Shown here piece after piece: positions 12,001 through 24,798 of a stretch of DNA of 64,000 nucleotides. Every line of letters starts with the position of its first letter. The first letter of the stretch is position 1. Source of the stretch: Pomacea canaliculata (taxonomy: Eukaryota; Mollusca; Gastropoda; Architaenioglossa; Ampullariidae); assembly GCF_003073045.1 (NCBI RefSeq), contig NC_037598.1, forward strand, positions 9,789,543 to 9,853,542, given 5' to 3'. The position numbers and the translations under genes are program-made. The notes below the pieces were generated by a model, which was given only the letters and a program-made list of their open reading frames with translations, did no database searches and had not been told where the DNA came from.

Positions 12001-12950
12001 AGGTCAAGGATGTGTTTACCCCTTGGTAATCGTTAACACGAGGCACCCCCCTAAAGGAAACGAGGGTGATAAGATCTGTATCCCCCCTCACACACACTTT
12101 GTGTGTGTATGTGTGGAGAGGGGGAGTGTCGGACGTTTAGCAACAACCTGATGTTACAAATGTGACAATGACTCGACAGTTGGATCACAAGAGACTGATT
12201 CCTGAAGTATTTGGTGTTTTAGTACTCTGAAATAATTCTAATTGCACCTAATAACTGACATTTTGTATGACGAGGTTCTCCCTCTGAATTCCAGTAACTG
12301 GAAATGTGCGTAAATGTTACATACCATATAAACTGTCACCTTACATCTGATTATATCTTACCTATGACTTTTACCTGGGGTACTTTGACAACCGAGTTTG
12401 ACTGGCTGATTCCTATAGTGAAGAAACTCAATCTCCCCCCAGTAAAACAACTGGAAGCCAATTTTGAGAATTGTCAACAAGCATCGTAATCCAAGTAGAT
12501 AAGCTAGTGTAGTATTGCACGACACATATTTACCTGTAGGTCAAGGGGTCAAACTTAACCAGTCAGCAAAATGGCTTTAACAGAAAAAGTAGAGAGATTT
12601 ACTTCCATTGCGCCGTCAAGGGACACCATTTTCAATCAATGCGGTGGTAATCTGCGCTCAGAGTTAAATGGCCCCAGCTGCAATTTTTGTGCGAGTCGAT
12701 TATAGTTTACAGGATGTGAATGGCACCATGCTCAAGTTTGTTGAAGTAGTTCAGAAATGCTCTTGAAAAGAAGTGGGCTCACTAATGATCTCTGCACACC
12801 TGGACAGGTGGAGATCTCTCGCTATTCCCACGTTATCGAGTTCTGATAAACCATGACACACTTAAAACTCTCGTCACCTCCCCCTCCAAAAACCTTAGCC
12901 AGGATGTGTTATTTTTACATAAGAAACACTCAATGTTCCACAGCAAGAAA
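9056..12950. other. Gene-poor intergenic sequence
   Basis: No exon or repeat family was recognised. There are G-rich stretches near 9495-9536 and 10391-10400, an AATAAA at 10944-10949, and a nuclear-receptor-like DR2 (AGGTCA, AG, GGGTCA) at 12538-12551. The longest open frames (about 100 codons near 11.1-11.4 kb and 11.8-12.1 kb) have unbiased composition and no recognisable motif. Confidence 0.45.
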
Positions 12951-12954
12951 CACA

Positions 12955-13140
12955 AGGTGGGGGGTGAAGATTGGTGTTTTATGCCGAGCCAGCAACTAAA
13001 GGCCATATCAGGCCTGTAAGCAGATGCCACATGCAGAGAAAGAATTGCATTCCAGAGATGAGACAACCCAGGACAGCCAATCGTATTGATGACAGGCGCT
13101 ACCCGCTTCTCCACCGGATGAGAAGACAAGTAACTATCCA
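12955..13140 (-). mobile_element. tRNA-derived SINE copy (family A)
   Basis: Read on the minus strand, a degraded tRNA-like head (GGTAGCGCCTGTCATCAATA, then GATTGGCTGTCCTGGGTT in the B-box position) is followed by the tail GCATGTGGCAT and GGCATAAAACACCAA. The same tail occurs in the copies at 42.0 and 44.2 kb, which defines a repeat family within this window. Confidence 0.75.
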
Positions 13141-15280
13141 TGTCCACGATAGTGAGGGTGGCGTAGCTTGCTGTAACATTTTTTGCTTCACAAATCACGT
13201 GATATCTCTCTTCTGTTAGAGAATTTCTTTGGCATCTTCTCTGAGCTCCCAGACTGTTAGAAAACGTTTCTGGATCTTTACTTCAAAGCTGACCTTGCTG
13301 AAATGCTTTGGCAGTATATTTCAGTTCTCAAACTATTAGTAAGCGCTTCAGCAACAGCAAAATCTTTAGACACCTTAGTGCTTACCCTCCAAAGAAGCCT
13401 CCCTGGGAATATGATTTATTCTAAACGAATTTGTAAGTATACCTTAGTGATTTAGCGATGAAACGTTCATTGGCAGAATGTTTTAAATTCTCGCGAGCTC
13501 CCCTCCCCTACATTCGAGAACAATTATTTTTTTTTAACCCGACATCCTTGAGGGATGTCAATGTTTGACCACTAACATAGTAGATGTAAATTTTTCCTAG
13601 AAATGCTATCGTGCATCCTATCCAATCCTTTAAGAGGTTTTTATTTTATTTTATTTATTTATTTTTTTTTTGCAATGACGGAACCCCACATCGAGAAAAG
13701 GTGAGAATGCACCACCGTTAACAGTCCAGTAAGCTCACGCGATAATAAGCAGAAATACAACAACAATAGAGGAATTACATGGTGCATCATTCCAACGATG
13801 TGCTTTACAATATAAGAAGAAAATTTTCTTTGTCTTACTTTCTTGCATGCACGGACACATAAACGTACTAAAGAACAGTAACAAAACACTCAACAACACA
13901 AACACACAAAGGTGGTTCCCTGTGGAGAGAAAGAGTAATGGAAAAGCAATGTCCATTCAGCCTTGGTTTCTCTTTTTCCAATGTCGAAGATTTAGTTGCG
14001 GTTTAAATTTGCAGCTCGTGAAGTCTGTTGTGGAAACCCTAACCCAGCGATTCCTTCTCCGAGTTTTCTTTAGTGAGTTTGACATGTAAACTGGCAAAAA
14101 GTGAAAGATTTTCTTTGACCAGCCCCTTCTTCTCCCTTTAAACCAAACTAGATGCGGGAAAATTACGATTCACATAAACTAATAAAGCAAAGTGTACAGG
14201 AGAGACTATCATTACCCACATTTCTGTTCCCGTCAGCACACATTTTCGTATGCGCATGTATATGCAATACTAGCGATTTTTTTTGGGGAAAATGGTTTCT
14301 GAATTTGCTTCTTTAGAACAACAGTTTTAAGTTTTGGAAAGATGTTTTGCAGCTAGCCCCAGTGCTGTAATTACTAGGCTATCCGCTTCTCCGACTGATA
14401 ATGACGGCATTCCCACTTTGTTATGTGTCTGTCTGCACTTTGTCAACATAACTTGGCAAGCGGCGAGATCGTGGAGAAAAGACTGAGTGCCACACATACC
14501 CTGTGGGAGCAGGGTGGTGAAAGAGAGGAGGTATGCGTGGGGAAGGGGAACAGGTAGGTGGGGGTGACAGCAGGCGGAAGCCCTACTTGTTACTACCTCT
14601 ACCTCTCACCACCACCGCCACCTCTCCCTGGAGCGGGTCACAAGTCACAGAGGTAAACACGCGCTAGCGACAGGTAGCACTTCAGAGCCAATAACTACGA
14701 GCCCTGTTCTGCTCCCCTCTCGCTCGGAGCCCAGTATTGACAAAGTGTTCTGGTCTCCTTCAATAACTCAATATATATACACACATCCTTCGGAAAGACC
14801 TACCCATCCCCTTAGATTCTCATTCAATGCTTATTGCGTTCTCTAAGAAATGAAGGAAAGATGTACAAAAAAGGGAGGAAAAAATTCTGATACAATCACG
14901 AAGTGCGTCACATCTACAAGATATTCCACATCTATGAAACATGTTTACATTGGATCATGTAGCGCGAAACGTGGGCATGACAACGAGCGATGGATATTAA
15001 CGATTTTAGCAATGATAATATCGCTATAGTCGTCTGTAAAACTATTTTTGAATGTTTGATTTCAATATTATTATTGAAAGATTTCTTATTATACGGGATA
15101 ATGTTGGAAGATTTTACCTCTGAAAGCACGTACTTAAAAATAATTAAAAACACAGCACTGAGTGTAAGAATAATAAGTGTCGATTTAAAAAGTCAAAAAC
15201 TGTAAGATCCTCTCGAGCCGTTGTTTAACGGTTTGGTAATATGTGTGTGGTAATAAAACCAAGTCTGTGCTACCATAGGG
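13141..15280. other. Intergenic sequence, no gene recognised
   Basis: Holds T-rich runs (about 13500-13680) and a G-rich then CACC-rich stretch (14500-14640). The segment 14340-14400 weakly resembles a SINE head on the minus strand. No supportable exon was found. Confidence 0.4.
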
Positions 15281-15282
15281 AT

Positions 15283-15415
15283 TGTCGGTGGACACAAAGT
15301 TGCGGCCAGTCCCTGGGAGGTCGCAGACAACCCCCCCTGTCCGATCCTGAGGAGCCTATACTCAAGTAGAAGTCATTGGTCTCAGTACTCCCAAACTATT
15401 TTCTGGAACTGTCAA
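15283..15415 (+). pseudogene. Possible trypsin-like protease exon relic (IVGG start)
   Basis: One frame reads IVGGHKVAASPWEVAD at 15283-15330. This has the arrangement of the activated N-terminus of S1 family serine proteases, IVGG followed some 8 residues later by a SPW-V motif. The frame continues to a stop near 15415 without a clear AAHC motif, and a minisatellite overlaps its end. An AG precedes it, but the pyrimidine tract is poor. It may be a decayed exon fragment or a chance match. Confidence 0.25.
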
Positions 15416-15552
15416 GCTATCTTCTGATACTCCCAAACTATCCTTTGGTATTCCCGAGTCGTCTGCCCTACCTCCTAGGTCTCTGCTGGAGCTTCGCGAG
15501 TATCATCTCGTAATTCCGAGGTGTCTGAGGGTACCCCCGGGAAACATCTGTT
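15385..15552 (+). repeat. Minisatellite of eight 21-bp units
   Basis: Eight consecutive 21-bp units fit end to end. The first three share TACTCCCAAACTAT or close variants and end in CTTCTG/TTTTCTG; later units decay progressively (for example TAATTCCGAGG and TACCCCCGGG starts). Because 21 is a multiple of three, the array reads as a 7-residue periodic peptide in an open frame of about 57 codons. Confidence 0.75.
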
Positions 15553-18148
15553 GGCAAGTTACAGTAAGATACAGCGCCAGCAGGAGTGTTACAAGGATCT
15601 CTTCTGATTTCCCTTGCCTACCGCACGGCTCTTACAGTTGTAGCTGTCTTGATTCCTGCAATATTTTTTTAAGTATGGGTGGATGTTTAATGCATGATAC
15701 ATTGGGGTTGTCATTGTATTGGAGAGACTGCATATAGGCACTTGTGAAGTCGGTGATCGTTTAAAGTACTCCTTAGAATTTCTGTCTGAACAAGGATACC
15801 ATTAAAGCAGCAAATTGTAGCGGGCCAAGGACTCCAATGCAAGCTGTGGGGATCTCTTAACCTGTAAAACTCAAGCCGCGTTGGTCTTATAACCTGTCAC
15901 TCTTGAATCAGTCCAGAGAACCATGGAGTGGCTTTCAGCAAAGAAAGAAAAAATAAGCAAGCAAATAAAACGTGATGGTTTCAGAAATATAGCTCCCAAT
16001 TAACCAAGGAGACAAATGAAATAAATAAATATCAACATCACAGGTGATTACGGATCATCTACAAGTCGTATGTTCTGCGTCACAAAACCTTTACCGCTTC
16101 AGTCGTTTTTAATTTTTTCATTCGAGTACCCCAACTATTTCTTCTTTAATTGGCTTTTGTTCTAGACATTTCTTTCCAGGGAATTTCTTTGGTGGCTTTA
16201 ACAAATGAGTAGTTTCAATGACGTTAATTTCAAAGTACACAGACTCGAAACTGTCTACCACCCGTTCTCGGACAATAACTATTTGCAATCAAAATCAATC
16301 GTTCCTAAAGTCCGATAAGGCACTCCCGCCCAAGTCCCACTTGTCATGGGATTTGAGTCGCTGTGGACATCACACCGCAGGCAGTGCTTTACAACCTCCG
16401 GTTTGGTCTTAAGGGGCGGCTTCTCATTAAAGCACCTACATTCCAAGTTCACAGAAGACCAAGCCCAAGCATATTTTCATATTCTCAGAAAACCCAACCT
16501 TGGGTATTTCTACCACAGTATTTTAATTTCCTAAATAATTGGGATTTGTTTGATTACTTGACCACCAGAACTGACCTAGTAAAAAAGCTAGGAAAAATGT
16601 ATAAGAAAAAAAAAACCATGACGATGTATAGATGAATGAAATGAGAAAAGGATGAAAAGTGAACGCATAACTAAATGGAGAATTGAAACGATGATCATTT
16701 TTGAAGCATACAAAGGTCAAAACATTCAACACCATGCTGTTCAGAGTATGGAATGAACGCCTCACCGTTTCGGCATTTGAAATACAGAAAAATAGTTATA
16801 TATAATTATATTACATATATATTTTAAGATATATAGTTATTTCATAATAAGGGACATACGCCCCAGCCATTGTCTCAAGTTGCTGTTTATTTACAACGTG
16901 GGGACAGTGATTGCCCCAGGCTACTACAAAAACCAGCCACCCCCCTTGAAGTTTGATACTTCCAGCAAGTCTTCAAGACCATCTCTTCTTGACGTCGTAG
17001 GCTTTTGAGGTGTTTGCTCTGGGCTTAGAGAAGGCCTTACATTTGAGTAGGTGTGTCAGAAGTTTAAGGCAGTCCTAACCCATTCTTCAAGATAGACATG
17101 AAAGCAATGACGCACACGAGGAAAGTCTAGGATGTCTCTTGTCTTTTTCAATTTGATTTAATTGTCTTTAATCTGTCCTCTTTACCTCCTGCGTTGGAAC
17201 ACGTGCGGAATCCACCAAGGGGGAAAACTGCTGACTAAAGAGTTTTTAAACGGAACTTGTCTTGGTCTTGAAGTAGTGATTAATGTTCTGCTTCGGACAC
17301 CACAAAGAGGGGTCCGTACCAGTGGAGTGAGAATTATTGAAGGCCACGACCTGCGGATTGTTTTGAGATAAGTTTTAATGGTCAAAAGAAAAGACAGTCT
17401 CTCTTCAGGCATGTGTGTGTGTGTGAAGACAGGAATGGAGAGAGAGAGAAAAATGTCAAACAAACACACACACGAACCCACACAACGCGGAAAGGATGAG
17501 GAGAAGCACAGCGACCGGGTGGGTACACGGGACGGTTAATCACAGTAATCCTATTTACTTTTTGTCTGCTGACCGCGTTCAATTATATCTGTATGAAAGG
17601 CTCCGGTTTGCGCGCAGGTGTGAAATGCTTTGCGCGGCGACAGCAAACACTTTAAACCTGCAGATACCTGGCGGCCTTCAAATGTCACTACAGCTGCCGT
17701 GCTGCCAGTAGCTGCTGCGAATAGCAATCGCGTCGCTGCAGACAGCGTGGCGGCCTTGTACAGCACGCGGAATGCTTACTAAAAGCCTGTACACGCGCGC
17801 ACGTGCATACACATATAAACATATATTCGAGCACATGTAAAGTATTAAGAAATCCCATCCAATAATACTTTTTGCATCTATAATTAACGAAAAGAAAAAA
17901 CAGATTTTCGGACAATTTGAAAAATCTTTTTTTAAAAATTGAACTCAGAAAATTGTAGCACACATTTGCACAGTAGCAAAGGCAGTGACTGCTTGAAAAT
18001 AAACAAAGTAAATCTGCTTACCCTTATTTATTGCTTATACCCAAATGTCCAGCCTGCAAGCCACTCACACACAATTCTCTATTTCACGTTTGCTAGTTTC
18101 ATCTGCGAACAGTTAGGTTTGATCAAGGACGCCATAAAATTCCTCTCA
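15553..18148. other. Intergenic sequence, no gene recognised
   Basis: Includes an AT-dinucleotide-rich patch (16795-16850), GT and GA tracts (17411-17445), and a GC-rich patch around 17600-17770. No homologous protein segment was recognised on either strand. Confidence 0.4.
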
Positions 18149-18270
18149 TGGCACTGTCGTGTCACCTTTCAGTGACACTGCTGTGTCATCCTTCCTATGG
18201 CACCTCCATGCCTCCTCTCATATGGCAGTGTCATTTCATCTCGTCAGTGACACTGTCCCGTCACCTTTCT
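18149..18270 (+). repeat. Minisatellite of five units of about 25 bp
   Basis: Five successive units are built on (T)GGCACTG or AGTGACACTG followed by TGTCA(C/T)CTTTC. The first, second and fifth copies are the best preserved. The unit contains the small palindromic core CAGTGACACTG. Confidence 0.75.
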
Positions 18271-21200
18271 TGACGCTTGCGCTCAACCTCCTGAAAAGAC
18301 GAAGGGAAGAAACTCATAGAATAACGTGGCACATTTTTAACTCCCCTGCCAAAGAACTGAGCTAATTTATAATACAAACTAATATTCTTTGCGAATAAAT
18401 ATTCATCTCAAATGTGAAATGACTGAAAATTAAACTGTGAAGAATTTGCAAAGACATTTTCTTGAAAATATGTTGAGCATGTGAACAAATATTATTCTAA
18501 TAGTTTTCCATGCACACATGTCTACTCAATTTTACTGCAGCTCACTGTTATAGTCTAACGGATAAGGATACGAGACGATATTTACTACTTGCACTGATGG
18601 AAATCTTTAATTGATAGCTTGATGAAAATAGAATATTTGGATTTGTCTGATACAGGAATTTTTGTTATAAATCAAACATAAATTCATTGTCTGAAAGTGA
18701 TTGTTTTACCATAATTATATTTTTGTCTGCTTCGGTATTGATACACACATAAAATAACGAACTGTGTTTTCAGTAGACAGTTCTTTGAAATGGCCACTGC
18801 AATAGTTTTGTCAACACATTTTCTAAACATTGTAATTTTTAGCTGTAAAAATTAACAAATGCAGTAATTTTGAGTCAAAAATATATATTAAAAACAAAGA
18901 ATATTCTTCTGTTGATGATAGTCTTACCTGCTGTATTTCTTTTGGAAATTCCTTAACATGTTTCAAGACACAAGGAATGCAGAAACGTCTTGTGTAGAAC
19001 AAACTACAGTCCTGCAGGGAAGTGAAATTTTGTCATCTGTAGCATTTAGTTATCTTAATATATGAACAATTTAATTCTACAACTTGTCAGTGAGGAGAGG
19101 TGTGTTTTGGGAGAAAGCATTGCTTGCTTACTCAAATATGTTTACATTGCATTCAAAGAGCTACTACTGCTTCAATATTACAAATAAAAAAAAACAGTGT
19201 GTGGGATGTGGGGAGAGAAAGCAAACAGGCAGCATTTGATTATAGAAAATATTCCATTTGTCCATTCACCACTAAATCTGGCAGGAATTTATTTCAATTA
19301 AAGCTCAGTTATGGGCTATGTTTGGTTGGTGTATGAACCATTAGCTCCAGTATAAACAGCAGTACACAGAAAAAAATGTATCCTTATAACGGAACAAAAA
19401 AGCACAGCATTGTAATTTGAGATGGTACTGATGTCAGAGACAATGGAAGTAAAGTTGAGCCATGTAACAAGCTGCAGAGAGAGGAAAATGGAACAGTGAG
19501 TGAGAAAGCCGATTATATAGCAGATTTTTTAATCTCCCTTTCGCTCAAAGTTTTGCACCTCAACTGTTGAGCAAGGGCTCTTAGCTTATAAGCCTAGGGA
19601 AGAAACATCAAGAATACAAGTGTTTTACTATTTCATTACACTGTCACTGTGCATTTGAATTCAAATGAAGAGATACATCAGCAGTTGACAAAAACAACAC
19701 AGTTGGAAGAGGTAGCAGCAAAATCAACCCAGGTATTCCAACTAATCTTCTTATAAATATACTGACAACTGATCCATACACATTATCTCTACCTCACTCA
19801 TCACTCTCATTCTGCTCTTTCTCTCTCTTTCATGCATAGAAGACACAAAGTTCCCAAATGTAAATACTTACATTTGACATGCATACATTTATACCACACA
19901 CTGAACATATGCCGCCTATTGTGATGAATCCACCAGTAGTGGAAAAGGGATCTTTCATAATATAGCACTCCTCCAACAACCTAAATGAACAACAAAAATA
20001 TAATAATAATCAGATTTATATAGCGCATTTCTGCACTACACAGCAGACTCATTGCAGTTTTCACAAATAAAAACATGAGATCGTAATAATCGAGTCAACA
20101 CAAAATTACAATTGCTTTCATACATTAATAGTTTAGAAAGTAATTACATACACTACGGCTTTTGCAAAGGGAGGCTTTGTACCAAAGTAGTGATACTCTA
20201 TGGAAAAATCACAAAGTTTACAAGTAAATTGTTTGCTTTTCTCCGCTGCAGACGAAACATTGGTAGCCATGTTTTTAAAAGAGATAACAGCGTAGTCTCC
20301 CTTGGTAAAAAGAAGACCATGGATAGCCTCCCCTACACCAACGCTCTACGACCTTTGCAAACATGGAAATAATCGTTTCTAAAAACTTAGCTTTTAACAA
20401 GAACGAAGACCAAGATGTCAGCATGTACATTTTGATTTCTGCTTATTTTCAGTTATTATGGACTAATGACGTAATTCCGCTTTCATTTTTTTTTAAAAAA
20501 AAATCTGGATAGCTTAAATGGAAGTTTGCTTGAACATTTGCTTATAGCCAGAACTAGAGATTGAAGAAAGAAAAAAAAGGCGGGGCAGGGGGCAAAATTT
20601 TTATGCTGAATAATTAATTCAATGCATATGTCACTGAACATAAAGGTGACTTCAGGAAACAGTTGTATTGCTCGGATTCTGCCAAATAGTGTATTACGCA
20701 CAATCCTGAGGAAAACCAGGGGGAATAACTGTTACGGCATGCAAAACGACAAACACTAGATTGTGTCTCTTGGATCATTACAAATCTTTGTCCATTATTG
20801 ATAAATTAAAAAAAAAAAAAAGTCGCGTAATCAGGGAGGTCGCTCCCATTAAATGTGGTTGTATGTTTAAACTGATGCTGTTGAAAAGTCGATTAAACTA
20901 ATAACAAATTATGCGGACACTGATAAACGCTGTCCACAGCTCGATCGAACATAAACGGGATGTTGTATCGTTCAAGCCACCATGTCCAACACTCTTCATT
21001 GATCGATCGCGATTCAGTTTGGTGAAAGTCAATAGACGCTAATAGTAGGTCGACGAAACCTGATAAATGTGTGAAGTTGCCGCAAAGTAGAAATAGTTTT
21101 CCTTTCTCTCCTCGTCGTCATCATCGATGACAACAAGAATGATAAGCTCTAAAAATGGACATAAAAATGTGTAACCTTGTTGCTGAAACCAAAACGTCTA

Positions 21201-22489
21201 CACGTTTTTTTTTATAAACAACAATATTTGTACTTTAAAGTCGCATAATTTTATACTTATAAGTTTTCGATTAGATTCACAATTACTACTGAAATTCTTT
21301 TACTCGTGAACGCAGCTAAGGGTCGCTGATATGAGGGAGCCTAAAAAAATCCTCTCATCGTCATTGCAGGAGCTCTTTGTACGTGTGTGTGTCATCACAT
21401 ACAAACAAGAGGAAGGTGGGTGTTGGGGGATAAGCTTAACTGTGTCGGGAAATTGAACTCATTTCCATAGCTTCTGCCATTTATAATCACACATCTACAT
21501 CAGGTTAAAAAGATAACATCAATATAAAGCTGGCAATCGAAGCTTTGACATTTTAATTGAATAAGGTCAGCACAGCATTAAAATTTCACACTGCACTCCC
21601 GCACGAAACTGTGACACATTTCATACATTTTTATTGTTTTGTGTCCGGCCTTGCCTCGGGCAAATCATAGTCCGTCCACACACACTCTTTCTCTCTGCCT
21701 GGCCGGCTTCGTGAGGAGGTTGGGTGGAGGGAAGCCGTGCGTTTGTTTGTTGACACAGCCTGAACAAACAGCCAGCATTGTTTGGCCTTACAGGGCTTGT
21801 CGTGTGTAACCCTGGTTTTGAAAAGGCGGTGTTTGTAGATCTGCTGGCTGTTATCTTCTGGCCGCTGAAATTGAGCAAACAAAGCAAGGGCCATGGGACT
21901 GAAAATTTGATAAACAGACTCAAACACTTCCTTTCCGGTCTCGTTCTGCGCTCTCTCTCTCTGCACGATGGACATATTTCGGGGAGCTATGAGGCCCTGA
22001 AAAGGATGAAACATAAGCAACTATCCCAAATATTTGTAGGTAGTTTGGTTTTAGGAACATGTTGAGGGATTTTAATATGCAGTCTGATTTGGGATATAGA
22101 TAATGACTCAGTTTTCAAACATTTCTATAGCACCTAGCCCCGATTTTTTTCTCCCCCTGCACAGGGCTGTGACACTATTAGCTGTTGGTACAGCCGAACT
22201 TCGATTATAATCTGATTGACATGCTCTGCACTTTCCTTATTGCTTTTTTATGTGTGAAAGGTGAAAGCTTCTCTCTCTCTCTCACACACATACACACAAG
22301 CACGCACACACGCACACAGAAATACTTACAGCTGTTATATATATATTCACACACACCCATAGAAAAAGAGAGAGTAGAGAGACTTTGTTTTGCTTTTATT
22401 GCCTAACTATACATGTGTAGTAGGTCAGTGATCTCGTAATAAAGACTTAGTTCGGTTCCCTTCCCCCTTCTCTCTCTCTCACATACACA
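18271..22489. other. Intergenic sequence, no gene recognised
   Basis: AT-rich to about 21 kb, with T/A homopolymers near 20480-20505 and 20807-20821. A CA-rich tract lies at 22274-22320. Open frames near 21.6-22.0 kb (up to 129 codons) overlap on both strands and show no domain or hydrophobic pattern. Confidence 0.4.
19995..20062 (+). repeat. Short interspersed-repeat fragment with TAA-rich start
   Basis: An ATAATAATAAT tract followed by CAGATTTATATAGCGCATTTCTG. This matches the orientation and layout of the repeat at 49908 (TAA triplets, then TTGTAAAGCACATTTCCCC), so both look like reversed 3' ends of one class of invertebrate retroelement tails. Confidence 0.5.
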
Positions 22490-22566
22490 TGTCTGTCTTC
22501 TGTCAGTTTTAAGCTCCGATGCAATACATTGCCACAGACACTCCAACATTCCTGGGAAGCACATTC
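22490..22566 (+). repeat. Left arm of an inverted repeat bracketing a LINE remnant
   Basis: This arm is the reverse complement of 24042-24129. Shared blocks include CTGTCAGTTTTAAGCTCCGA, TTGCCACAGAC and AACATTCCTGGGA. About nine of ten positions agree by eye, with one gap of about 4-5 nt. The arms lie about 1.5 kb apart. Confidence 0.8.
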
Positions 22567-23088
22567 TACCCACAGTTGTCCTTCGTAGGTCGCCTTTAGT
22601 CAGGTTTGTCATATCACTGACTAGTCCTCACGTGTAATTACTGAAATCAAGACACTGACCTACACTGTTTTGAATAAGTCGGTCGGGCAGTGCATGCCGG
22701 TTAATTAAAGGCCGGGCGGACGTTTGATTGGGATCGTTTTTCGCCGGATCAAAGCTTTTTGCCATCGTGATGAAGTCAGACGAAACAACAGTTGACTTGA
22801 AGGGTGATTTCTGGCTGAGGGTTCGGCGTAGACTAAACAGCGAGTCTCTGAAGACAGGCATTTCTGGTGGGACGATCTAGACGTCCTATGGGTAGCCTCG
22901 GGCAAGTTGCAGGCAGGAAGAGTCGGGTGGGGTTGTTGGTGTCCGATCTTAGCCGTTTGTGAAACGCTTTGTAATTTAATAAGTATAACTTATACCATGT
23001 TTAGTGCTGGAGTACTCGTACTACACACACATTTTTAGTAGAACGCAAAAGGAAAAAAAAATTATTCGGATCCTTTTACAAGTCATAG
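22567..23088. other. Sequence between the inverted-repeat arm and the LINE remnant
   Basis: No recognisable coding match. On the minus strand it may be the 3' untranslated part of the LINE remnant that follows, since it lies just beyond the last recognisable ORF block. This is inference. Confidence 0.35.
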
Positions 23089-23967
23089 GTGTTTGCCCAT
23101 GGTTATAGTCACTTCTTCCTCTACCCTCTTCTTCTTCGTTCGATGTCTGTACAGCAAGATCTTCTTGCCGAGGGATGCAATGTAGCTAGACGTGTGGCGG
23201 AGGTCGTTTTGGGTGAGTTGGATCTGAAGGTTCACTTCCTTCAGCTCCAGCTCCTGGCTCTTTGTCAGTTGGGTAGTGCAGTCCTGCAAGATGCGTTTCG
23301 GAGTCTGACTACATGTGCCTACACTTACACTGGGCCGATGCTATAATGGCTGTCTTGTTAAAGGGAGCAGTTAGACATGCCCTGAACATAGGTGGCAGTC
23401 AAGAGCCTGTTGCTCTTTGACTTTCCGTCAATCTGCTCAACAGGTCCGGTGAACCATGTATCCACCTTTCAGAGTGAGCCAGTCTCCTCTGTATCTGTTC
23501 TGGAGGGGCACCTTGGTCTTACTACAAGTTGTAGGGTTTGTGGTTGCGGTAACTGGACGTTTTCTTTAGCTAGACTGTCTGCATGCTCATTTCTTGAAAG
23601 GCCAACATTCTCTGGAACCCACTGGATAGTGGACGGTTCTGTTGCTGATGGTGTGGAAAGGGAAGATGTCCCGGAACTGGGATCTGAGGTCTTTGTGCTG
23701 GTGACTGATGCTCTGTCACGAGTCGGTTCTTTGTTAGATATTTGATGCAAAGGATGTTGAAGGCAACCGCTTCATTTTCTCTTCCTGAATAAGGATTCTA
23801 AAGCTACGTCTTCTCTCTAGAGGATACTCCCCTCCCCCATTAGGGACTGGGGTAGATTCATGGTGTCCATGATCAGGCGCAGCCATAAAAATTGTTTGCT
23901 GGTGTTGGTCTTTGCCCCTGATTAGTTTGACTGCTCTTGTATAGACTTTGGACAACAGTCTGCACAC
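23089..23967 (-). mobile_element. LINE remnant with RNase H domain and C-terminal tail
   Basis: On the minus strand, reading from 23967 downward, a YTRAVKLIRGKD and MAAPDHGHHE segment comes first. The RNase H block IQWVPENVGLSRNEHADSLA follows near 23580-23630; compare the usual form with VPxHxGxxxNExADxLA. Then come CSQTPKRILQDC (about 23275-23310), the zinc-knuckle-like end typical of RNase H-bearing LINEs, and LGKKILLYRHR at the far end. Multiple frameshifts and stops separate the blocks. The reverse transcriptase itself is absent, so this is a 5'-truncated, decayed copy of an element with a C-terminal RNase H, probably an I-like clade. Confidence 0.85.
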
Positions 23968-24041
23968 TAGCTTGTCCTTGTTATCTGTTTAAGCAGTGCT
24001 AGCTTTCAAACGCCTCTCTTCCTCTCTTCAGTCGGAAGCTT

Positions 24042-24129
24042 CCAGTGTGCCTCCCAGGAATGTTGGGAGTGTCTGTCTGTGGCAAGGTATTGCCTCGGAG
24101 CTTAAAACTGACAGAGGACAGATATGTGC
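24042..24129 (-). repeat. Right arm of an inverted repeat bracketing a LINE remnant
   Basis: Reverse-complement partner of 22490-22566. Homology fades on both outer and inner sides at about the same places, as expected for two copies of a short element inserted in opposite orientation. Confidence 0.8.
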
Positions 24130-24798
24130 TCTGTATTGGCATACAACATGGAACTAAGCCAAACTATCAGAGGTTATCTAACAGAAATTAATTTCTTCAG
24201 CACAAGCACAAAACACTGACAGTATCCCTCTTTCCCCAGCCTAGCGTTTGAATATTGAGACTTTCACAGATCAGGCGATATACTTCATCTACTATCACCT
24301 ACCACTTCCGCTGTATTGATTGTTGTTGATGGACTTGCAAAAGGATAAACAAATGACACTGAAAGCGCCGCATTCAAAGAGGCTGGCGCACAGACCCGAC
24401 CTCACACCAACTCTTGTTTCTTTCCCACGATGCTTCAGGAAGCAGCTGCGCGATCTCTGGGCAGCGCACATGCGCAGCTGTGTGTGGCGATCACGAGGCA
24501 CCGTTGTGTGTATATCAACAGCACACAGGTTAATTGTACAGCCTCGCCAACAGATGTATTGCCTGATATTCCGCGTGCCCCTGAGCAGAGGAATAACCAC
24601 ATTTGCTTTTTTTATGCGGGGAAATGTTCACACCTAACTTTCAAAAGTAACACGTATGTGAGATGGCCGGTTGAGTCACAGAATTAATGGCGTCTGCAAT
24701 ACACGCAACGACAAAAAAAACTGCACTGGAAGGAGCAAGCTCGTGAAACGTGTCATCAACATTGTCAACTTCCTGGTCATCATCATCATCTGCTCTTT

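Noticed and set aside
21631..22065. Overlapping open frames of 95-129 codons
   Set aside because: Open frames occur on both strands over the same bases, no motif or hydrophobic pattern is recognisable, and no splice context is evident.
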